DNA of 64,000 bases, taken from Sinonovacula constricta (Eukaryota; Mollusca; Bivalvia; Cardiida; Solecurtidae). The notes under the pieces are model-generated. The model ran no database searches, was not told the origin of the DNA, and worked only from the letters and a program-made list of their open reading frames with translations. The stretch is taken from NCBI GenBank assembly GCA_007844125.1, contig CM017569.1, forward strand, positions 4,491,169-4,555,168. Reading direction: 5' to 3'. Position numbers and translations under genes: made by a program. How positions within the stretch are numbered: position 1 is the first letter of the stretch; each line of letters begins with the position of its first letter. Shown piece by piece: positions 27,001 through 42,300 of the stretch.

Positions 27001-30000
27001 GCCACATTGATTTTGTCTGAGAAAAGGAATATTCCATTAAAAATACTTTTCTGCTTTGCTTAAATTCCCAAGTGAATCAAAGGACCAAAGTCAAAGGCAA
27101 TACAAAGCGAAACATGGACATGCTTTTCAGACAATGTGTCTAGAAGGAATACCATGGCTGTGTAATGAAAAAGAAGAAATGTTCTGCACATGGTGTAAGA
27201 ACTTAAAGATGGAAAGTGATTCGGCAGTTGTGATCATTTAAGATTTGACTCAGTGAAGACACAATAAAAAAAAAAGTTGCACTTGCATAGTGTCAATTGC
27301 AATGTTCACAGGCAAGTTAAGTTAAGATCTTTTTATTGTTATGGTATTAGTTCGGGCTTGTGATATTGTGATATTGTAAAAAGTCCTACCTAGTAGCCCA
27401 AATGAGCTAGTGGATTTAAATCTGAATTTTGTACACAGCAGGGTGAGAAATTTCAAGAGTGGAGGTCTACCAGCTGACCTGTGATGCACCAGTGGTTCTT
27501 CTCAGACATATGTTTAAGCCCCCCTCTACCAAGTATAAGCTGGACATCGCCACTATAACCATTATTGTATTGGTGCAATGTAAATAAAAACAAAACAAAC
27601 AAAACATTAGAATAAACTGTACCCTGATCTTGATACATTTGTTATGAAGTCATATTTAGTTTTGTTATCTGTTTAAAGCTTCATGTTTAGGTAACAATAT
27701 AAATAGTGATAGAGATTTGGCAGCAACTAGTGTAGATCCTAAACAGACTGCACCCACAAGGAGCTAGCTGAGATGGATCTACAATATTTATATAGAACAG
27801 ATCAGTTTGTGCTTAGCTGGATAAGACAACCTGGTGCAAACTATTTTGAAAAGTATCTTATTTGATAGAAGCAGAAGCTGACTGTACCAAAATTGTTATC
27901 CAGATCAACCATCTCCTACCATGAGCCTTCTGGTCAATATCTTCACCATTTGCTACTAAGTCTTTATCAGTACAACATTTTACAACGGACCTGGTAGTGC
28001 AATTGGTAGAGTGTCGGCTCCAGGTACAGGGGGCCCCGGGTTCGACTGGTTGGCCCGGTGTCAGGATAATGTGACTGGGTGTGGTATCATGCGTGGTTTT
28101 AATGCTCTACACATTGAAGGCAGCACTATATCTGCTTCAAGTGAACACCATCTCCAGATAACTGAAATACTGTTGGTGGGACGATAAACCCAATAAACAT
28201 AAACAATGTGTTACTTATATATGATGTTTGAGTACATTTCTAAGAAATTAATATTAAAAATTTAAAAAAACTATAAAAATTATGAAACTGTACAAAACTT
28301 GCTCCTGAACCCAACAAGCCACCCATCTAGGCTCATAATCAACTAGCCCAAAAATAAAATTAGTCCAAAAAAATGTATATTTTACTTTACATCACAATAA
28401 GACTAACAGCAAAACTTTACATAATTTTACTTCAATTTCTTTTTGCAAATTGTTTACATTCAGTTTTTGTTTGTTTTGTTTAAAGATATATTTTTTATAA
28501 ATATATATTTTCAAGAGATTAAAATATAAAAATATAAAATAAATAAAAAAATTATATCAATAAATGTGACATTTTTTTAGGTAATAGAATTTATATGTTA
28601 CAATGGTTAATTAACATTTAAGTGATTAACACACAAATCAAAGAAGCACAATTTCAAGTTTCAAAGACAGTATACAAATATAAATTGTATGTTTTGTGTC
28701 TAACTACATCTTTTCGAGAAAAAGTGCAATAACATTAACATTGTGTGAAATTCAAATGCAGCTGTAAAAACATCATAAGTCAGGCAGAAAAGTAACTTAT
28801 TTCCTTCAAAAGTTACCACTTATAATATTAGTAGTTGCATTCCTTGATAAATGAGTAATAAGCCATTTACTATGTGTAATGTTGATGATTTATTGTCATT
28901 GCCTAATAGTGATCATGCAAGTTTTATCTGCAAATTTGTCCTTTTGATGGTTTAATAATAGCCATTTCTGTTAGAATTATACTCTATTGTCATTTATTTA
29001 TGTATTTCTGTGTTAGATTTCAATTCATTTTCAAGCATGGGCCATAATTTGCTGATTTTCAAAGAAAGATCACAATTTTGTTAGCTTCTGCCATTTTTTC
29101 AAACCTGTGTATTAAATGTTTATGAGCATATATATTTCCCTAAGAATTACCGGTACACTTAACTTAAATATCCTTTCATACTTTTTATACCATCATAATT
29201 ATGTACATAAAATGTGTTGTGTTTGTATGTTCCAAGTATAACAGAATTTAATATTCTGGGTTTTTGCAGATTGAAATCATCAGTTAAATTTATAATAACT
29301 GGTTGTTGTAATAAATGTTGTTTTTTTTGGAATGTTACAGAAGTTGATCTCACTGTCTAACACCGCTCCTGGTATAATCAATTGCCTTTAGAAAATAAAT
29401 AATTACTGATGCAATCACTGGGTTACTAAAATGCAGTGTGATAAGGGTTAATGATATTCTGATGTTTCCAGGATTTTATATCCCAGACATTAAGTGCCTG
29501 TGAAGTATTGGAGCTGTCCTGTAACAACCTATTGCTAGCTGCCCAGAGACTGGAGGCAGATGGAAGGTCAAAGGAAGCCAGAAACAAACTTGTACAAGCC
29601 AGTAAAGATATCTTGCAAGGAACTATGAAGGTATGTCATATTGAAGTGTTGGGTTAGCTATCATTGTACCCATCACAGAAGGTCTTCCTTAACAATTTTC
29701 AATAGTGACTTTTACACAAAGGATATGGTCCTGCACATTCAAGGTCAACAAATTTTATTTAATAACATATCAGTAAAGATATGTTAACTTGTGCCCTGGT
29801 AAACAAGGTTTCTCAGGAACTAAGGCAGAGGACTTGGTAACTTTTAATAGTTGAAGCTTGCATCATTATATAGAAAGGTAGAAAGTCACCCAAGACCCAT
29901 TTCGTTTTAGGATTGTTTTTAAAATCCCAATGATGGACCTGGTCATGGCCACTAGTATAGAGGCAAGACAGACCTTGCTTAAAAATACATGGATTGATAT

Positions 30001-33000
30001 TTATGTTACATGTAGTTTATTATGTGTAATATAATGATTTTCTTTGTGGAATTTACATATAATGGACTATATACCATCATGCACAAGTAAGAATTAAAAG
30101 GTAAAGTATAAAGTGCTAATAAATAAATTAGTTCTAAATGTAAGATTTGTTAATAACATCACAAAAACAACTACATTCTCATTGAATATCAGAATTATTT
30201 TGACATTTTTTGCCAACAAGGTTCTTTTAGTTGTGGATGATTCAGAAATTCGGCGACTGATCACTGCCAGTCAAATTGTGGAGGATAAACTTGGAAGACT
30301 GAAAGATGTTAATAACATGCAGCAGCTGGTAGTGGAATTTAAGGTCAGCATAAAACGTTATTATATTTAATATCAAACATGTATTTTCTGATGCTCTTTT
30401 TGACTAGAAGTAGGAGGTCCATATTGAGTGAATCTTGTACACATACATGTAAACTCCCGCACTTTTAGAGGTAGACTCCCTCTTTTAAGGTTCCAAATTA
30501 TTTCAAAATGAGGGGTGTTTTACACATTTTCAGAAATCTCCCTACTTGGAAACAGTTTACTTCCTTCTTTGTTTATATGAAAATAGCAAATCTCCCACTT
30601 TGGCCTCAGAAAAAGTTCACATGTATGTTTACAGTGGTCCATCATGACCTAGTACAAACCAATCCTTATGCTAAAAATTTAAAGGTTTGAGGGGGGAAAA
30701 CTGCAATGCAGTTCTTCAGACTTTCTTCAAAATTTTGCGCAATTGCGGAAAAAGACTGTTTTGCGCAGACGTAAATTTGCACAAATAATTATAAAAACAT
30801 TATTATAATCAATAATTGACTGACCCGTTATCAATATTTTTTTTGGAACACTCCTGCAAATCATGTGTCAGTTGGCCCCTTCCTGTCAGTTACCACTTCC
30901 TTTGTTACTGGTAGTCAATTATCAGACCGCTGTTTATTCAGAGTCACTAATTGACCCGGGACCCGTTTGATTCATACAGTTGGACCATTTATAACATACT
31001 TCAATTGGCATATAATTGGCATGTTAATTGGCGTACCCGTTTTATATTTAACCAAGAGTGGCTCCCTTCTCCCACCGCAGCTAATAGCGCAGCTAATCTA
31101 CACAGGGAAAACAGTAATGTCACTGCCCAAAGGTGTGAAATTCCCGGATGATTGGGACATGACACAAACTGAAACCCACTGGTTGAAAGAAACATGTCGG
31201 TCTTCCCGTAGTAGAGTAGATACCCACTAATAAGTTTACTAACAGCATTAATCACCCTTTTGTTCGCGTAAATAGCTTAGGTCAGCCATGAATTTTCCTT
31301 TACCTAACTTCGATATAACTCCTACCATGTTGATGATTTTTGTCCCTCATCTAATCATATCTTGTATGCAGAGTTTTAACACTATCCGCACGTGAGTCTT
31401 TGATCTGTTTTTACTGTGAACAATTCTCCCACTGTGAACAATTCTCCCAATTTCTCCCAGTACACTTGCTTACTATGACATAGATCAAAAGAAATCTTAA
31501 AACTGACAGCTGGGATGTTGAAATGTGCTAATTTCACTGGTCCCAATTTCACTGTAACACATTTCATAGCTCTTGGCAAACTGAAACAATAGACCAACAC
31601 ATATTAGCACAGTAATTGGATGTATTACAAATCCTTAAAAAAGGTAAGCTTTATACAAGATAATGAACAGAAAAGACTCAACAAGTTTTTCACCTATATA
31701 TCCATCTGTTCATCAGTCCCATTTTTGCATCTCTGCTATAACTTCTATATTATTTACAGTACTTCAGTCAAACTTGACCATCTTTCAGACATACAGTTAA
31801 AGATTTGCCATGCATAGCATTTACAAGTGCAACCCTCAATATCAAGGTCATAGGTTATTATATTGTTGGTGGCATATTTTAGCTCCATAAACATTTCGCC
31901 CCCGTTTTATTAACGGTCTTAAGTAGGGTCTTATCTTAAGTCGGGCGTATCTCCACCAAAGTTAAGATCGACTGTTTATTGAGAGAAGTCGCAGCCAAAA
32001 AGTCGTAAGATCCTGCGATTTAAGCCCGGATTGATAAAACGCATTTAAGACTCGGTTGTAAATATATGTGGTCTTAAGTTTTTGTCCTAAGACCGGGAAT
32101 ATTGATAAAACGGGGGCTTCGTGCTTAGATATATTTGTTCAATCAAAAAAGTATCTTTCTGTATATGTCAGGAATTTACTGAAGCCTTGTCCAGCTTGAC
32201 CAGTCTCACAGATAAAAGACAGAGGGAATTGCTGCATGGTAAACAAAGGGAGAGAATTATTACTGCTTTAAATTTGCTCAAGAAATCAGTTGCCTCCCTT
32301 AGCTCTGCTCTGCAAACAAGTATCAAATATGGTGCTAATTCCCAGGTAAGTAAGAATTGAAAAATTATTTAAGTAATTGTATGATGCTATTATTTTTTAT
32401 ACACAAGTTGACTTCAATAATAACTTGGTCACACTGGTATTTCCAATGAGATAAATGATAATTTTTTAATATAAGAAAAGTCTTCAAATCAAAGTGTAGG
32501 AAGTCCTAAGTTTGTTCGCTGATTGAGACTCACCAGTGTTATTAATAATTGTACTGGTAAACCTTCTAAGGCTGTCACAGTAAAACTAAGCCTTATTTTG
32601 TTTGAGAATTGTTTGTGCTTGATGTAGGTAATTACAAAGCTAATTAATCTGCCAGGTAAGGAATGATGTTAACTGTTTCAGGCAGGTAAGATGTTTGTAG
32701 TTAGTGAGATTCAGCAGGGACTGCATGACATTGTCGAGGCCATACAGAACAGGGACAGTCCTGATGACCCTGGGGCACAGTGGACCTTCATCACCAAGGT
32801 AGACCAGGTATGCTAGTAAAATCCTTTTGATTGCACCTCAGAAAATGTATGTTAAAATCTTTTAACAAAAAGAATTATTAAAATTGTGAAACTCTTAGCT
32901 ATTAGCAAGAAGGCTTTTTTCATTCTTCCTTTATTATAAATAAATATTTTTTTTAATATACATATGTCTTGCGAGGGATTTAGACCCAGACTGGCTGCAC

Positions 33001-33206
33001 ATGTTTCTACCTATGTTTCCCTTTTTGTTTATGTAACAGGTCCTGGAAGCCCTTAGCTCAGAGGCGCGAGATCAATTACATCCAGATTTTGAGATCTGGA
33101 CAGAAGAAATGGTTCGGCACAGTATGATGGTTGCTCACCTCTGCTATGACACACATCGGGAAATCATTGTTCACACCTGCCAGAGGGTACAGTGTTCCTT
33201 TGCTTA

Positions 33207-33240
<34 letters not shown>

Positions 33241-35643
33241 GGTGGCTCTTAAAATGGTGATTTTTCAAAAATCAATATATTTAAACGTCTTACCCCTCAA
33301 ATGTGTTCCATTTGATGAGAAAACACTTTGTGGAAAGTTTAAACAATATATTTTAATATTTAGAGGTAGCTCAATGACCTTGAAATTCAGAAAAGTAGTA
33401 AAAAAAATCAACAAAATGTCTATATTTGATATATATGATTTTTTTTCAACTGTACATCACTTTTTGTTCAATCAGTTTTCAATACTTTAGTCTAAAAGTT
33501 TCCACCAAAATTTTTAGGGCACATTAGTGTTTGTTTTCTGCTATCCGGATATAATCTCCGGTGTTCCTCAAAGACTTGCAGTAGGAACTGCAGTTGAGTT
33601 TCATTTTTGGTTAACAGTCCACTATACTCCCGAATCAGAGCAACACCACGCCTAGCTTGATCATATACAACCTTTAGAGACTCCAGTGCTTCTCTTGCTT
33701 GTTTGTTATCATCTCTATCATGCCATGCATCTGGGTCAATATTGATAAAGTCATGCGGAATATCCATCATTTGAAACAGTTTTATAGACTTTGGTGTAAC
33801 AAAGTCCTGTAGGTTGTTGCCTGGGAGTGATTTAAAATCAACTCATACTTTCTTGGCATGGTCAGGTTGTTCATCTTGGTCACCGTCCATCTTTAACGCC
33901 TCAATTATACTTCGTTTTGTTGCGGAGCTGACATCACAATAAAAAAACACCAGGCCGACAAGTTCTGGAGACAGGTACCATAAGTGGTTGGATAATTTCC
34001 GTGCTGTTGCCTTCGAGATGTTTTCATGAATTGATTTGTACTCAAGAGGTGACTTCAATAATTGTGAGTCATTAAAAGGTGCACATACTGCCTGAAGTAG
34101 ACACGAACTACAAACACACACACGTCAAGCAATCCTCATTCTTCTGCAGGGGTAAGCTTGAACTGAGCGTTTACTTCCAGATTTTGAGACTGTATATAAC
34201 CTTGGACATCCAGCGTGCATGGTGCATTGCACCTGGTGACAGGGATGACACTCCACGCGCAGGAGCTGAACCATAAAACACGATCACAAGTTTCAGGAAT
34301 TCTTTATAATCGTCCCTTGGCAGCTTCTGTTCAATATACTTGCTAGCATAATGTATGGTGCTTTGTCGTATGTCTTCCACAAGACTTGCCACATCAGAAT
34401 TTGCAATGCCTGGTTCATACTTGTTTGTGTCAACAGATTTTCAGTGTTCCTGGAAGCTTTTGAAAAGAGGAACTTCCAACGAAGATGAGCTCCCCATGCA
34501 CACTTGGAACACTGCTCCTATTATAAGTTCCATAATGTGATGCCTACAAGCCAGCGACTTTCCCAAGCGTTTTTTCTCGAAGAACACAGGCATCAGCAAG
34601 TCTACTAGTGTTGGAGCTAGTGGTGTCGAAACACATGACTTGAACCCTGTTGCCAATTTCCCAGTCTTCAATTGCCTCAAATACAGCAGCAGCCTGGGCT
34701 GCACCAGTCCCAGATTCAAGCTAAGCAACTGTCAGTAGTTGTGAAACATTTTTTTTCTGTCACTAACACTAGGAGGCGGTCAACCTTATCCTTTCCAGTC
34801 AAATCTTTTATAAGCTTTCCATCACAGTGAACTACAAGAGGAACAAGCCTCTGACTTTTTTCTCCTTTATTTCTGCAGTTCTCTTTTGTCGAAATTTCGA
34901 TCTGTTTCTTCTTATTGTGGATCTGTTAATAGCAAGTTCATAACATTTTGGCCCAAGCTTTTTGCTGTTTCGGAAACGACCATTGTAGCCTTTTTTCATT
35001 AAATTTGTCACAGTCTTCTTTTTAGCTGGTATCTGTTGTATCAGATCTTGAAGAAATAAGCTCAGCTGTTGAACAACGTGTTTGCTGACTATCTTCCATT
35101 TTGCATCTTCTTGTCGGCATTCCATTTTTTCTTTCTTTGTGTTGCCCTTTTCTCCTTATCAGCTAGCGTTTGATCTACTCAGACCATTGATCCTCTTCTT
35201 CCTCACGCTGGGCTAGCAAAAAATCCTCATCTTCTTGTAATACTGATGAACTGGTAAGAGCGTTGGCATGAGCACCATCAAAAAGATCATCAAGCTTGGA
35301 AACAAAGTCTGCCTCTTTTGCAAGTTGAGTTGGTGGATCGGTTTCCACTCTTCAAATACTTTCTCAAGCTTAGTTTGAAAGTTCTGGTGATCCTTTATTG
35401 GAAGTCTATCTTTCAACCAAAACTTTGCTATTTCTGTAATAGTAACTGCTGATGATTGTCTAATTGTTTGTTAGACGCAATGATGGTAGCTTGCTGCCCG
35501 TTAAAACGGTTACTGTTTCTCCAAGAAGATACAACTTAGTTTTGGATCTTGTTGCCTTTGCCATTGTTTATATCTGAAAGTTATGTACATTACAGATAAA
35601 AGTTCTTCATTCTGAATATTTTATTGACAATTAATTGTGTGTA

Positions 35644-35674
<31 letters not shown>

Positions 35675-36323
35675 TATTATTATTATTATTATTATTAAAT
35701 AATCATTATCAAAATATTGTTATCTGAAACTTTTAATATACTATTTTGTTCAACATTCAAGTTAACTTGCAAAAAAGAAGGTTGTTTACAAGACATTTAG
35801 AAGTAAATTACATTATACTTGCTTGATAAGCATCAGCTCAGAATCCACATTCCTTTCCTGATCATTAACAAAGCATCATTAAAGCCATAATTTTAAATCA
35901 TTTTTAATTTGTTCACACTGATAAATGTTTTTATACTTAAAGCTTACTTAAGATAACTCATATATAATCTTTGCTTTCAGTGCTCTGTTGCTTTTCTGTT
36001 ATGAGTCACTACTGAAACTGGTGGTGTTCGTAACTTGATCTCTCTCATTCTCACACAACAATGTGTGTTTTTCAGGTTGTAGGAAATGTCAATTCTGCAA
36101 GCAGTTTGTAATATAAACAAAATCTAAACCACTGAAGCTTCAGATAATAATATCCTGTTTTTTTTAACTAAAAACAAGAAAACCTAAAATTTCAATGTCA
36201 TTGAGCTACCTCTAAATATTGTTAAATTGTGCTTAAATTTGGCCAGATATGTTTTTTTACATAATGAAACACAATTAGAGGGTAAGAAACTAAAAAATCA
36301 AAAGTCGCAAAATAAGGACCACC

Positions 36324-36395
<72 letters not shown>

Positions 36396-39300
36396 GATTG
36401 AGTAAGGTGCACCCACATATTTATGGTTTTGTGCCAGCCTCAAGCTACTTTTGGTGGAGAATGACCTGGACAATATGCGGGTAGAACCATCATTGTACCA
36501 TTTGGTGTAGGTCATCAGCTAGATATCCTCAGGTTTTAAGTTTGAAGGGCACTTGAACTGAGCAGTAGTTGATTAAGAGATCCATAAAACTTGAACCTTG
36601 GCATCCCTTTTTTTATGCTGTATGGACTGCTTCCCAAACTATATTTTTTGAGTGAGTAATGATTTTTACAGATGACAGATGAAAGGTTTTTAATTATCCT
36701 TTGAATTTGATGTGAAATTTCCCACAAAAAAGAGCCACAGTTTCATCTCCAACTTTTAAAAGTTCTGCTGGGAACTACCTGATCAGGATCTACTCAGCAT
36801 ACTTGAAACTAAATGAAGACTTCTGCTTCTACAAAATTAAATGTTGCTTTTTGTCACTTTGTTTCTGTAGGTTATTCAGCTAAAGATGCGATTGGTGGAC
36901 ATGCAGTCAGCCATTTATGAAGGGCAGGAATCTCAGCAAACAAGGTATGACCCATCTTGCATTTTGGTTGTTATGGTATATACATTTTACAAAGACAGTC
37001 CTCGCAGATAGCTTCATACATATCAACCAAAGAGCAATGGAGTACAAGACATGTGTGTGTGAAGCTGGTGTATGTCTCTGAAACTAGTCACTGGAGATCT
37101 TCTAAGGATCAAGGACAGAGGGATGTTACATCAAATGACTTTGGTCCAGTCAACCATCACATCTACACATCCCTGAAATTAACAACGAAGTTTGAGTAAG
37201 AAGGCTTTGATAATTTTGCCACGTCTCCAGCATGCTAAAAAGCAGAATGCCGAAGATAGTTGGGACCTTTTACCTACCGTAAGCCCGTTACATGGCTATC
37301 AAAAAAAAAAAAAAATTCAATTTCCAAAAAATTGACCATGCATGTTTATTTATATAAAGCCAATGATGAAAGCAATTTACTTACTTAAGTTATGGGCTGT
37401 ATGTTGTAACCCTATAGCAGATCACCAGAGCCCAAGGTTTTCAAAGCTTGATACTTAGACCTTTGTCAAGCAATTAATTTGTCAATTATAATATAATATA
37501 ATAGCAATACCAGTCTGTTTTTCTCAAATGGTCCCACGCCAAAGCTCCAATATTTAAACTTTCAGGCTCTGTAAAGTGAAATATAAGTTAAAATATTAGA
37601 AAAAGTGTGTGTATCAAAATGACAAACACTCAGATATGTTTAAATTTCAGGAGTGACCATATGGACACCTGTGAGACGTTGATAGATGAGGTGTGTGAGT
37701 TGGAGAAGAATGTAAATGTGTCACTGCTGCATCTGGTAGTGGAAGTGTTCAAGGAGACTACCCAGCCACTAGAGAGACTCGTGAAAAAGGCCATTAGCTC
37801 GAACAAGGTAAGACTTGATCCTTATAATGCCTCTTTCATTAAGGCGTAGCCTGCCAAGCAAGAGAGACTGACACAAAAAAGACCATCTACTCCAATGGGG
37901 TAAAATAAAGCATCTCAGTCTGAGACTGAACCTTGATGTGAGGAATTTAGCCCCATTCACTACACCATACTACTATGATGACTTGATGACATTTTATGAT
38001 TATATACATAATATGTTGTTGCCTTAATGTACTTACATAGAGTTTATAATAATAAGAGGTTATAATCACTTCTGTTTGACAATTTTACTTTGCACTGATA
38101 CTACACTGCACATTGTCTTTACCATTGGCATCTTTGACTATATTTAGTAAGTCTCCAGTTTATACCCCATCAGCCTCCTGCTGGGAAATATAGGCCAGAA
38201 ATGTTTCTGTTCTTCCAATGTTTCTGTCGTTCTTCAAGAATGTTTCACAATTTCAATATAGCTGGTAGTTGTCATTAAGTCTATTTTTTTGCGAATAATT
38301 TATGAGTCAGAAACATTCACCACTTGTATATATCTCTGTAGATTAAATCCCTGGATATGTCAGACCAGTTGGTGACAGACTTTGTGGAGCATGCAGAGAA
38401 ACTCTGCCAGATAGCTCTACTGGCCGCAGCTAGCTCCACTGATGCCAGACGTAAGTGACACTGATCTCTTCTACCATTGCCTTGTATCCCATTTTTCACC
38501 AGTTTTATTTTAAGAAAACTTTGGCTTTAAGACTGGTGAATGTCTGAGGCGATCGGTTGTCAAATCTTTTTTTCCAAATGCACCTTTTCCATCATTTCTA
38601 AATGGAATTTTGGTAAACTTTCACAGAATGTCTCTAATCATGTTCCTTAGTGCTTACTGTCTGGATTTTGTGAAAGGGTCATGGTTGAGGTAACTGTTAC
38701 ATAATATAGAGTTAAGTTATTGTTAGTTAAATACCTTAAAAAAGAGGTAGATTGAGATTTTCAGGTCAGTAGGGTGAAGGTCAAGTCATTGCTACTGAAA
38801 ATAGGTCAGACGGTAGAAAACCAAATTTTTTGCGTAATGTAACATGATAAACTCTTAGCCAGCTAAGCAGGAACTGTTAAGATTTAGACTTTATATTTTT
38901 GAATCATAAATACATGTTGTTCATTATAATTTGCTGTCATCTACCTGCAAACAGTTAGATCAGTATCTGTACTTTTTGCTACAGACTCTTTCAGTGTATT
39001 TAGTTCCATGTAAGTATAAGCAGATAACTGTGAATTGAGTTTGGATTATTAACAAATGTTGTAGGTTAAGGTTTAATCATTCATAGTTGATATCTGTCAA
39101 AACAGTTTTAACTCATCAGTTAAATAATGCTTGTTTGAAGCATCAGAAAATCTTGCATTTGCAGGCACAAAGCATTTCAGGTTCTGCCTCTAATTACAGG
39201 CATCCAGGAAATCAGGTCGAGTGTTCAGAGGCTGGAGAGTCTGGATCCGGAACTGGTTTCCATGGTGATTTCAGCCTCAAGATTATTGGATGATAAGGGT

Positions 39301-42300
39301 GTGACAAGACATCTGAAGCTGCTGATGAATGAATGGACCTTTGAACTGACCAATGTAGTCAGAGTTCTGGACATCATGACAGATCCCAAGATGTTTATGT
39401 TGGTCTCAGGTGAAACAGGCATTCTTAGAAACCCTTATATTGTGTATACTGCATACTACTTATCACAAGTTATGTAGTAACAACTACATGCAAAGGTAAC
39501 AAGACATTAACCTGACACCAGACTGGACAATTGTTAAATTGTTCTTGAAGATGCTGAGCCTAAGCAAGGGAGCTATGCAACCGTCGTGTAGTGTTTTACA
39601 TACTTGTAATTGTCCTAGCCTCATGATAAATAAATAGGGTTTCATTTATTCAATTTGTCACAATGAATCATGTCTGTTTTGACAGAGAGGAAAGTTGAGG
39701 AGGACATCAACACGTGTCGTGGTTGCATCATCATCCGGGACTTGGAAGGATTCACTCTCACATCCCGTTCTCTGATTGGTCGCTGTCGTCGTGTGGCACA
39801 GGTGGCTGAGGGCATTGTGGATGGTAGCTGTGACCCATTGTTTAGGAATGGGCTCATGGTCTTCATACAGCAACTGAAAAAAGGTAGTATATTTCTTTAG
39901 TTATAATTGTTTGGTGGTGTGTTGTTAAATGTACAAAAGATGAGCTTTAAATAAACAGATGTTGCTGATAATTAAGATAAATATAAGCTGTGCTGATAAT
40001 ATTCTTCTATCAAGACCTATAATAGTATTAACTTTAAGTTGATTCCTATAAGTCCCATCAAGATTTAGAAAAGGAACTGACATGACATTGACACACTATA
40101 ACCTAGAGCTTGAAAAAGCAAGTGTAATTATATTTGTTATTTCTATAAAGGGGTTTGAGGCAGTTGACACAAGTCTCATAATACCTAAAAGGTATTATTA
40201 AAAAATTCAAAAACTTCCTACATGTACTTATAGCAATAACTGGTGTTCGGAGTGCTGCCAGTGACCTTGAGCAAGATTTGAGTCACCATGGTTACCAGGA
40301 CACCTTAAAGCGTCGGTTCTTGCTGCTGCAGGATTGTCTGATCCGGGTCAAATCAGGCCTCAGTGGAGTAAACCATCCCCATGTGTTGAGTCCCCTTCGC
40401 AGAAATATACGCAATACATCTATCACACAATATAATGGTAAGTTTTGATCGTATCATGTAACTTGGAAGTAATCCATGCAACTTGTGTTCTATTTATATC
40501 ACAGAAGTTTTCACTAATGCATTAAAAAGAGTTTTTAATGTTTTATCATTTAGTGATTATGTTGCATAAATCTTATGCTTATTAAATGTATAGCTTACAA
40601 AGAATGAAACAAATTAGTTTCTTTAGAATATATATCCTTTATTTAATCTTTACCATGTATTGGTCAAATTAATGCTCATGTTATGACTAATAATTCTTTT
40701 GACAGATTCAGTATCATTTTTGAAGTCTAAATCCCAGACTGTGACCCCTGAGGCTAGGTTGAGAGGTGATCACATTATCAGTACGTCGGTTCCAAGTTTG
40801 AGTCATGTGCAGCCAGAGACTCATAGAGATAGCCCAGTAATATCTACGACATCAGTTTATCAATATGCACTCCCAGGGCAGGGTAGCAGTGGTATTGATA
40901 TCAAACAGAGTAAGCATACACGTGAAATCTCCCAGTTTTTGAGGGAGACTGTAACTTTCAAGGTTCAAAATTATTTGAAAATGAGGGGTGTTTTACACTT
41001 TGTTACATGTAGAAACCCTATTTGATAATGTTACATGTAGAAACCCTATTTGATAACAGATCAATTTCTTCTTTGTTTATATGAATTAAACAAATCTCCC
41101 ACTTTTGCCTCAGAAAAAGTTCAAATGAATGGGTAAGAATTGTCTCAATTTTTTTTTCACTGGCAGGTCATATAAGAATTTCACATAATTATGAGAGAGT
41201 TTTATACCTAAGCTGAGGATTATGGGGTTTAGTGATTGTGTTCAGATTTTTTACATTTCACCTTAAAAATACATGGCATCTTAATTGAAGTTGTTGAAGA
41301 CAGTCATTGAAACACTATCAAGATAGAAAAAAGCATTCCACTATCAAGCTGTAAGACTTAATATGCACTGTCGTTTTTGTTTGGTTTTGCTGTGTTTTGC
41401 TTGGAGGAGTTTGCAATATATCGTCACAAGCCCTTATTTACAGTTGCTATCTGCTCACAAGGTACCTTTAATTGAAAAAGCTTTATTGTAAACTTCATTT
41501 GTATTCCATTGCTGGATATGGTATTTTTTCCACTGATGTAAAAAGTTGTATTTAGTAATTATTAATATATATTATCAAGCTTATTAATATATAGGTATTT
41601 GTTTTGTAAAAATCAATATAGACATTAAAAAGCATGTCTTACGTTTCAACCTGTTCAGTGCCATGTATACTTCACACTCATATAAATTTCTCATTCACTT
41701 GTAAGCATCTTTTGGGGTTAATGAATGGCTCTTTTCTGAATGGTTAAAATCTGCTGACTTGGAAGGGTCCTTTATTCAGAAACATTGTTTAAGGCAGGTA
41801 AATTGGTAGATTAGGCATCAACATTTCATTTAGTTTTTTGTCAAAGTTGTATTTTTCTCCGTAACCATTCAAGCTAGAGCTTGGAAACTTAACATAGTTG
41901 TCTGACATCACAGTAGCAATTATCAGGACACGTTTCATAACACCTGTCTCTATATTGCCACAGTTATAGAACCTTTTCACCTAGAATTTCCAATAAGTTT
42001 TTTGATAAAGTTGTATTTTTCTCAGTAATCGTTCAAGGTAAAGCTATGAAACTTAGCATAGTTTCACAACCCTGTCCTTATTTTGCCAAAGTTATGCCCC
42101 ATTTTCACATAGAATTTTCATTAAGTTTTTGTAAAGGTTTTTTTTCTCAGTAACCAATTAAGGTAGAGCTTTGATACTTAACACAGCTGTCTGACATTAC
42201 AGTAGCAATTATCAGGACAAGTTTCATAACTCGTGCCTTTTGTCTTAGTTATGCCCCTTATTCACTTAACATTTTCATTAAGTCCTGTTTTAGTTGTCTT

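Larger units (their letters stand above)
33238..36326 (-). mobile_element. Decayed DNA transposon, about 3.1 kb, in intron 7
   Basis: The ends read TAGGGTGGCTCTTA and, on the other strand, TAGGGTGGTCCTTA. The imperfect inverted repeats continue for about 150 bp, including the well-kept 'atttagaggtagctcaatga' near 33358 and its complement near 36193. Both flanks are AT runs, so the target duplication (TA, or 8 bp) cannot be measured. Minus-strand frames between about 35570 and 33490 read as pieces of one transposase-like protein (for example CRHHIMEL at about 34540 and HHARWMSKVIYSLKIW at about 34180). The pieces lie in different frames with stops between them. The superfamily is not assigned; 8-bp AT flanks and TAGGG ends would suit hAT. 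Confidence 0.75.

Noticed and set aside
30967..31255. Overlapping 84-87 codon open frames
   Set aside because: They lie on both strands of a probable old repeat within an intron and have no recognisable domain.
39262..39866. Minus-strand and alternative-frame open frames over exons 11-12
   Set aside because: They are shadows of the vinculin-like exons, which splice in phase on the plus strand.
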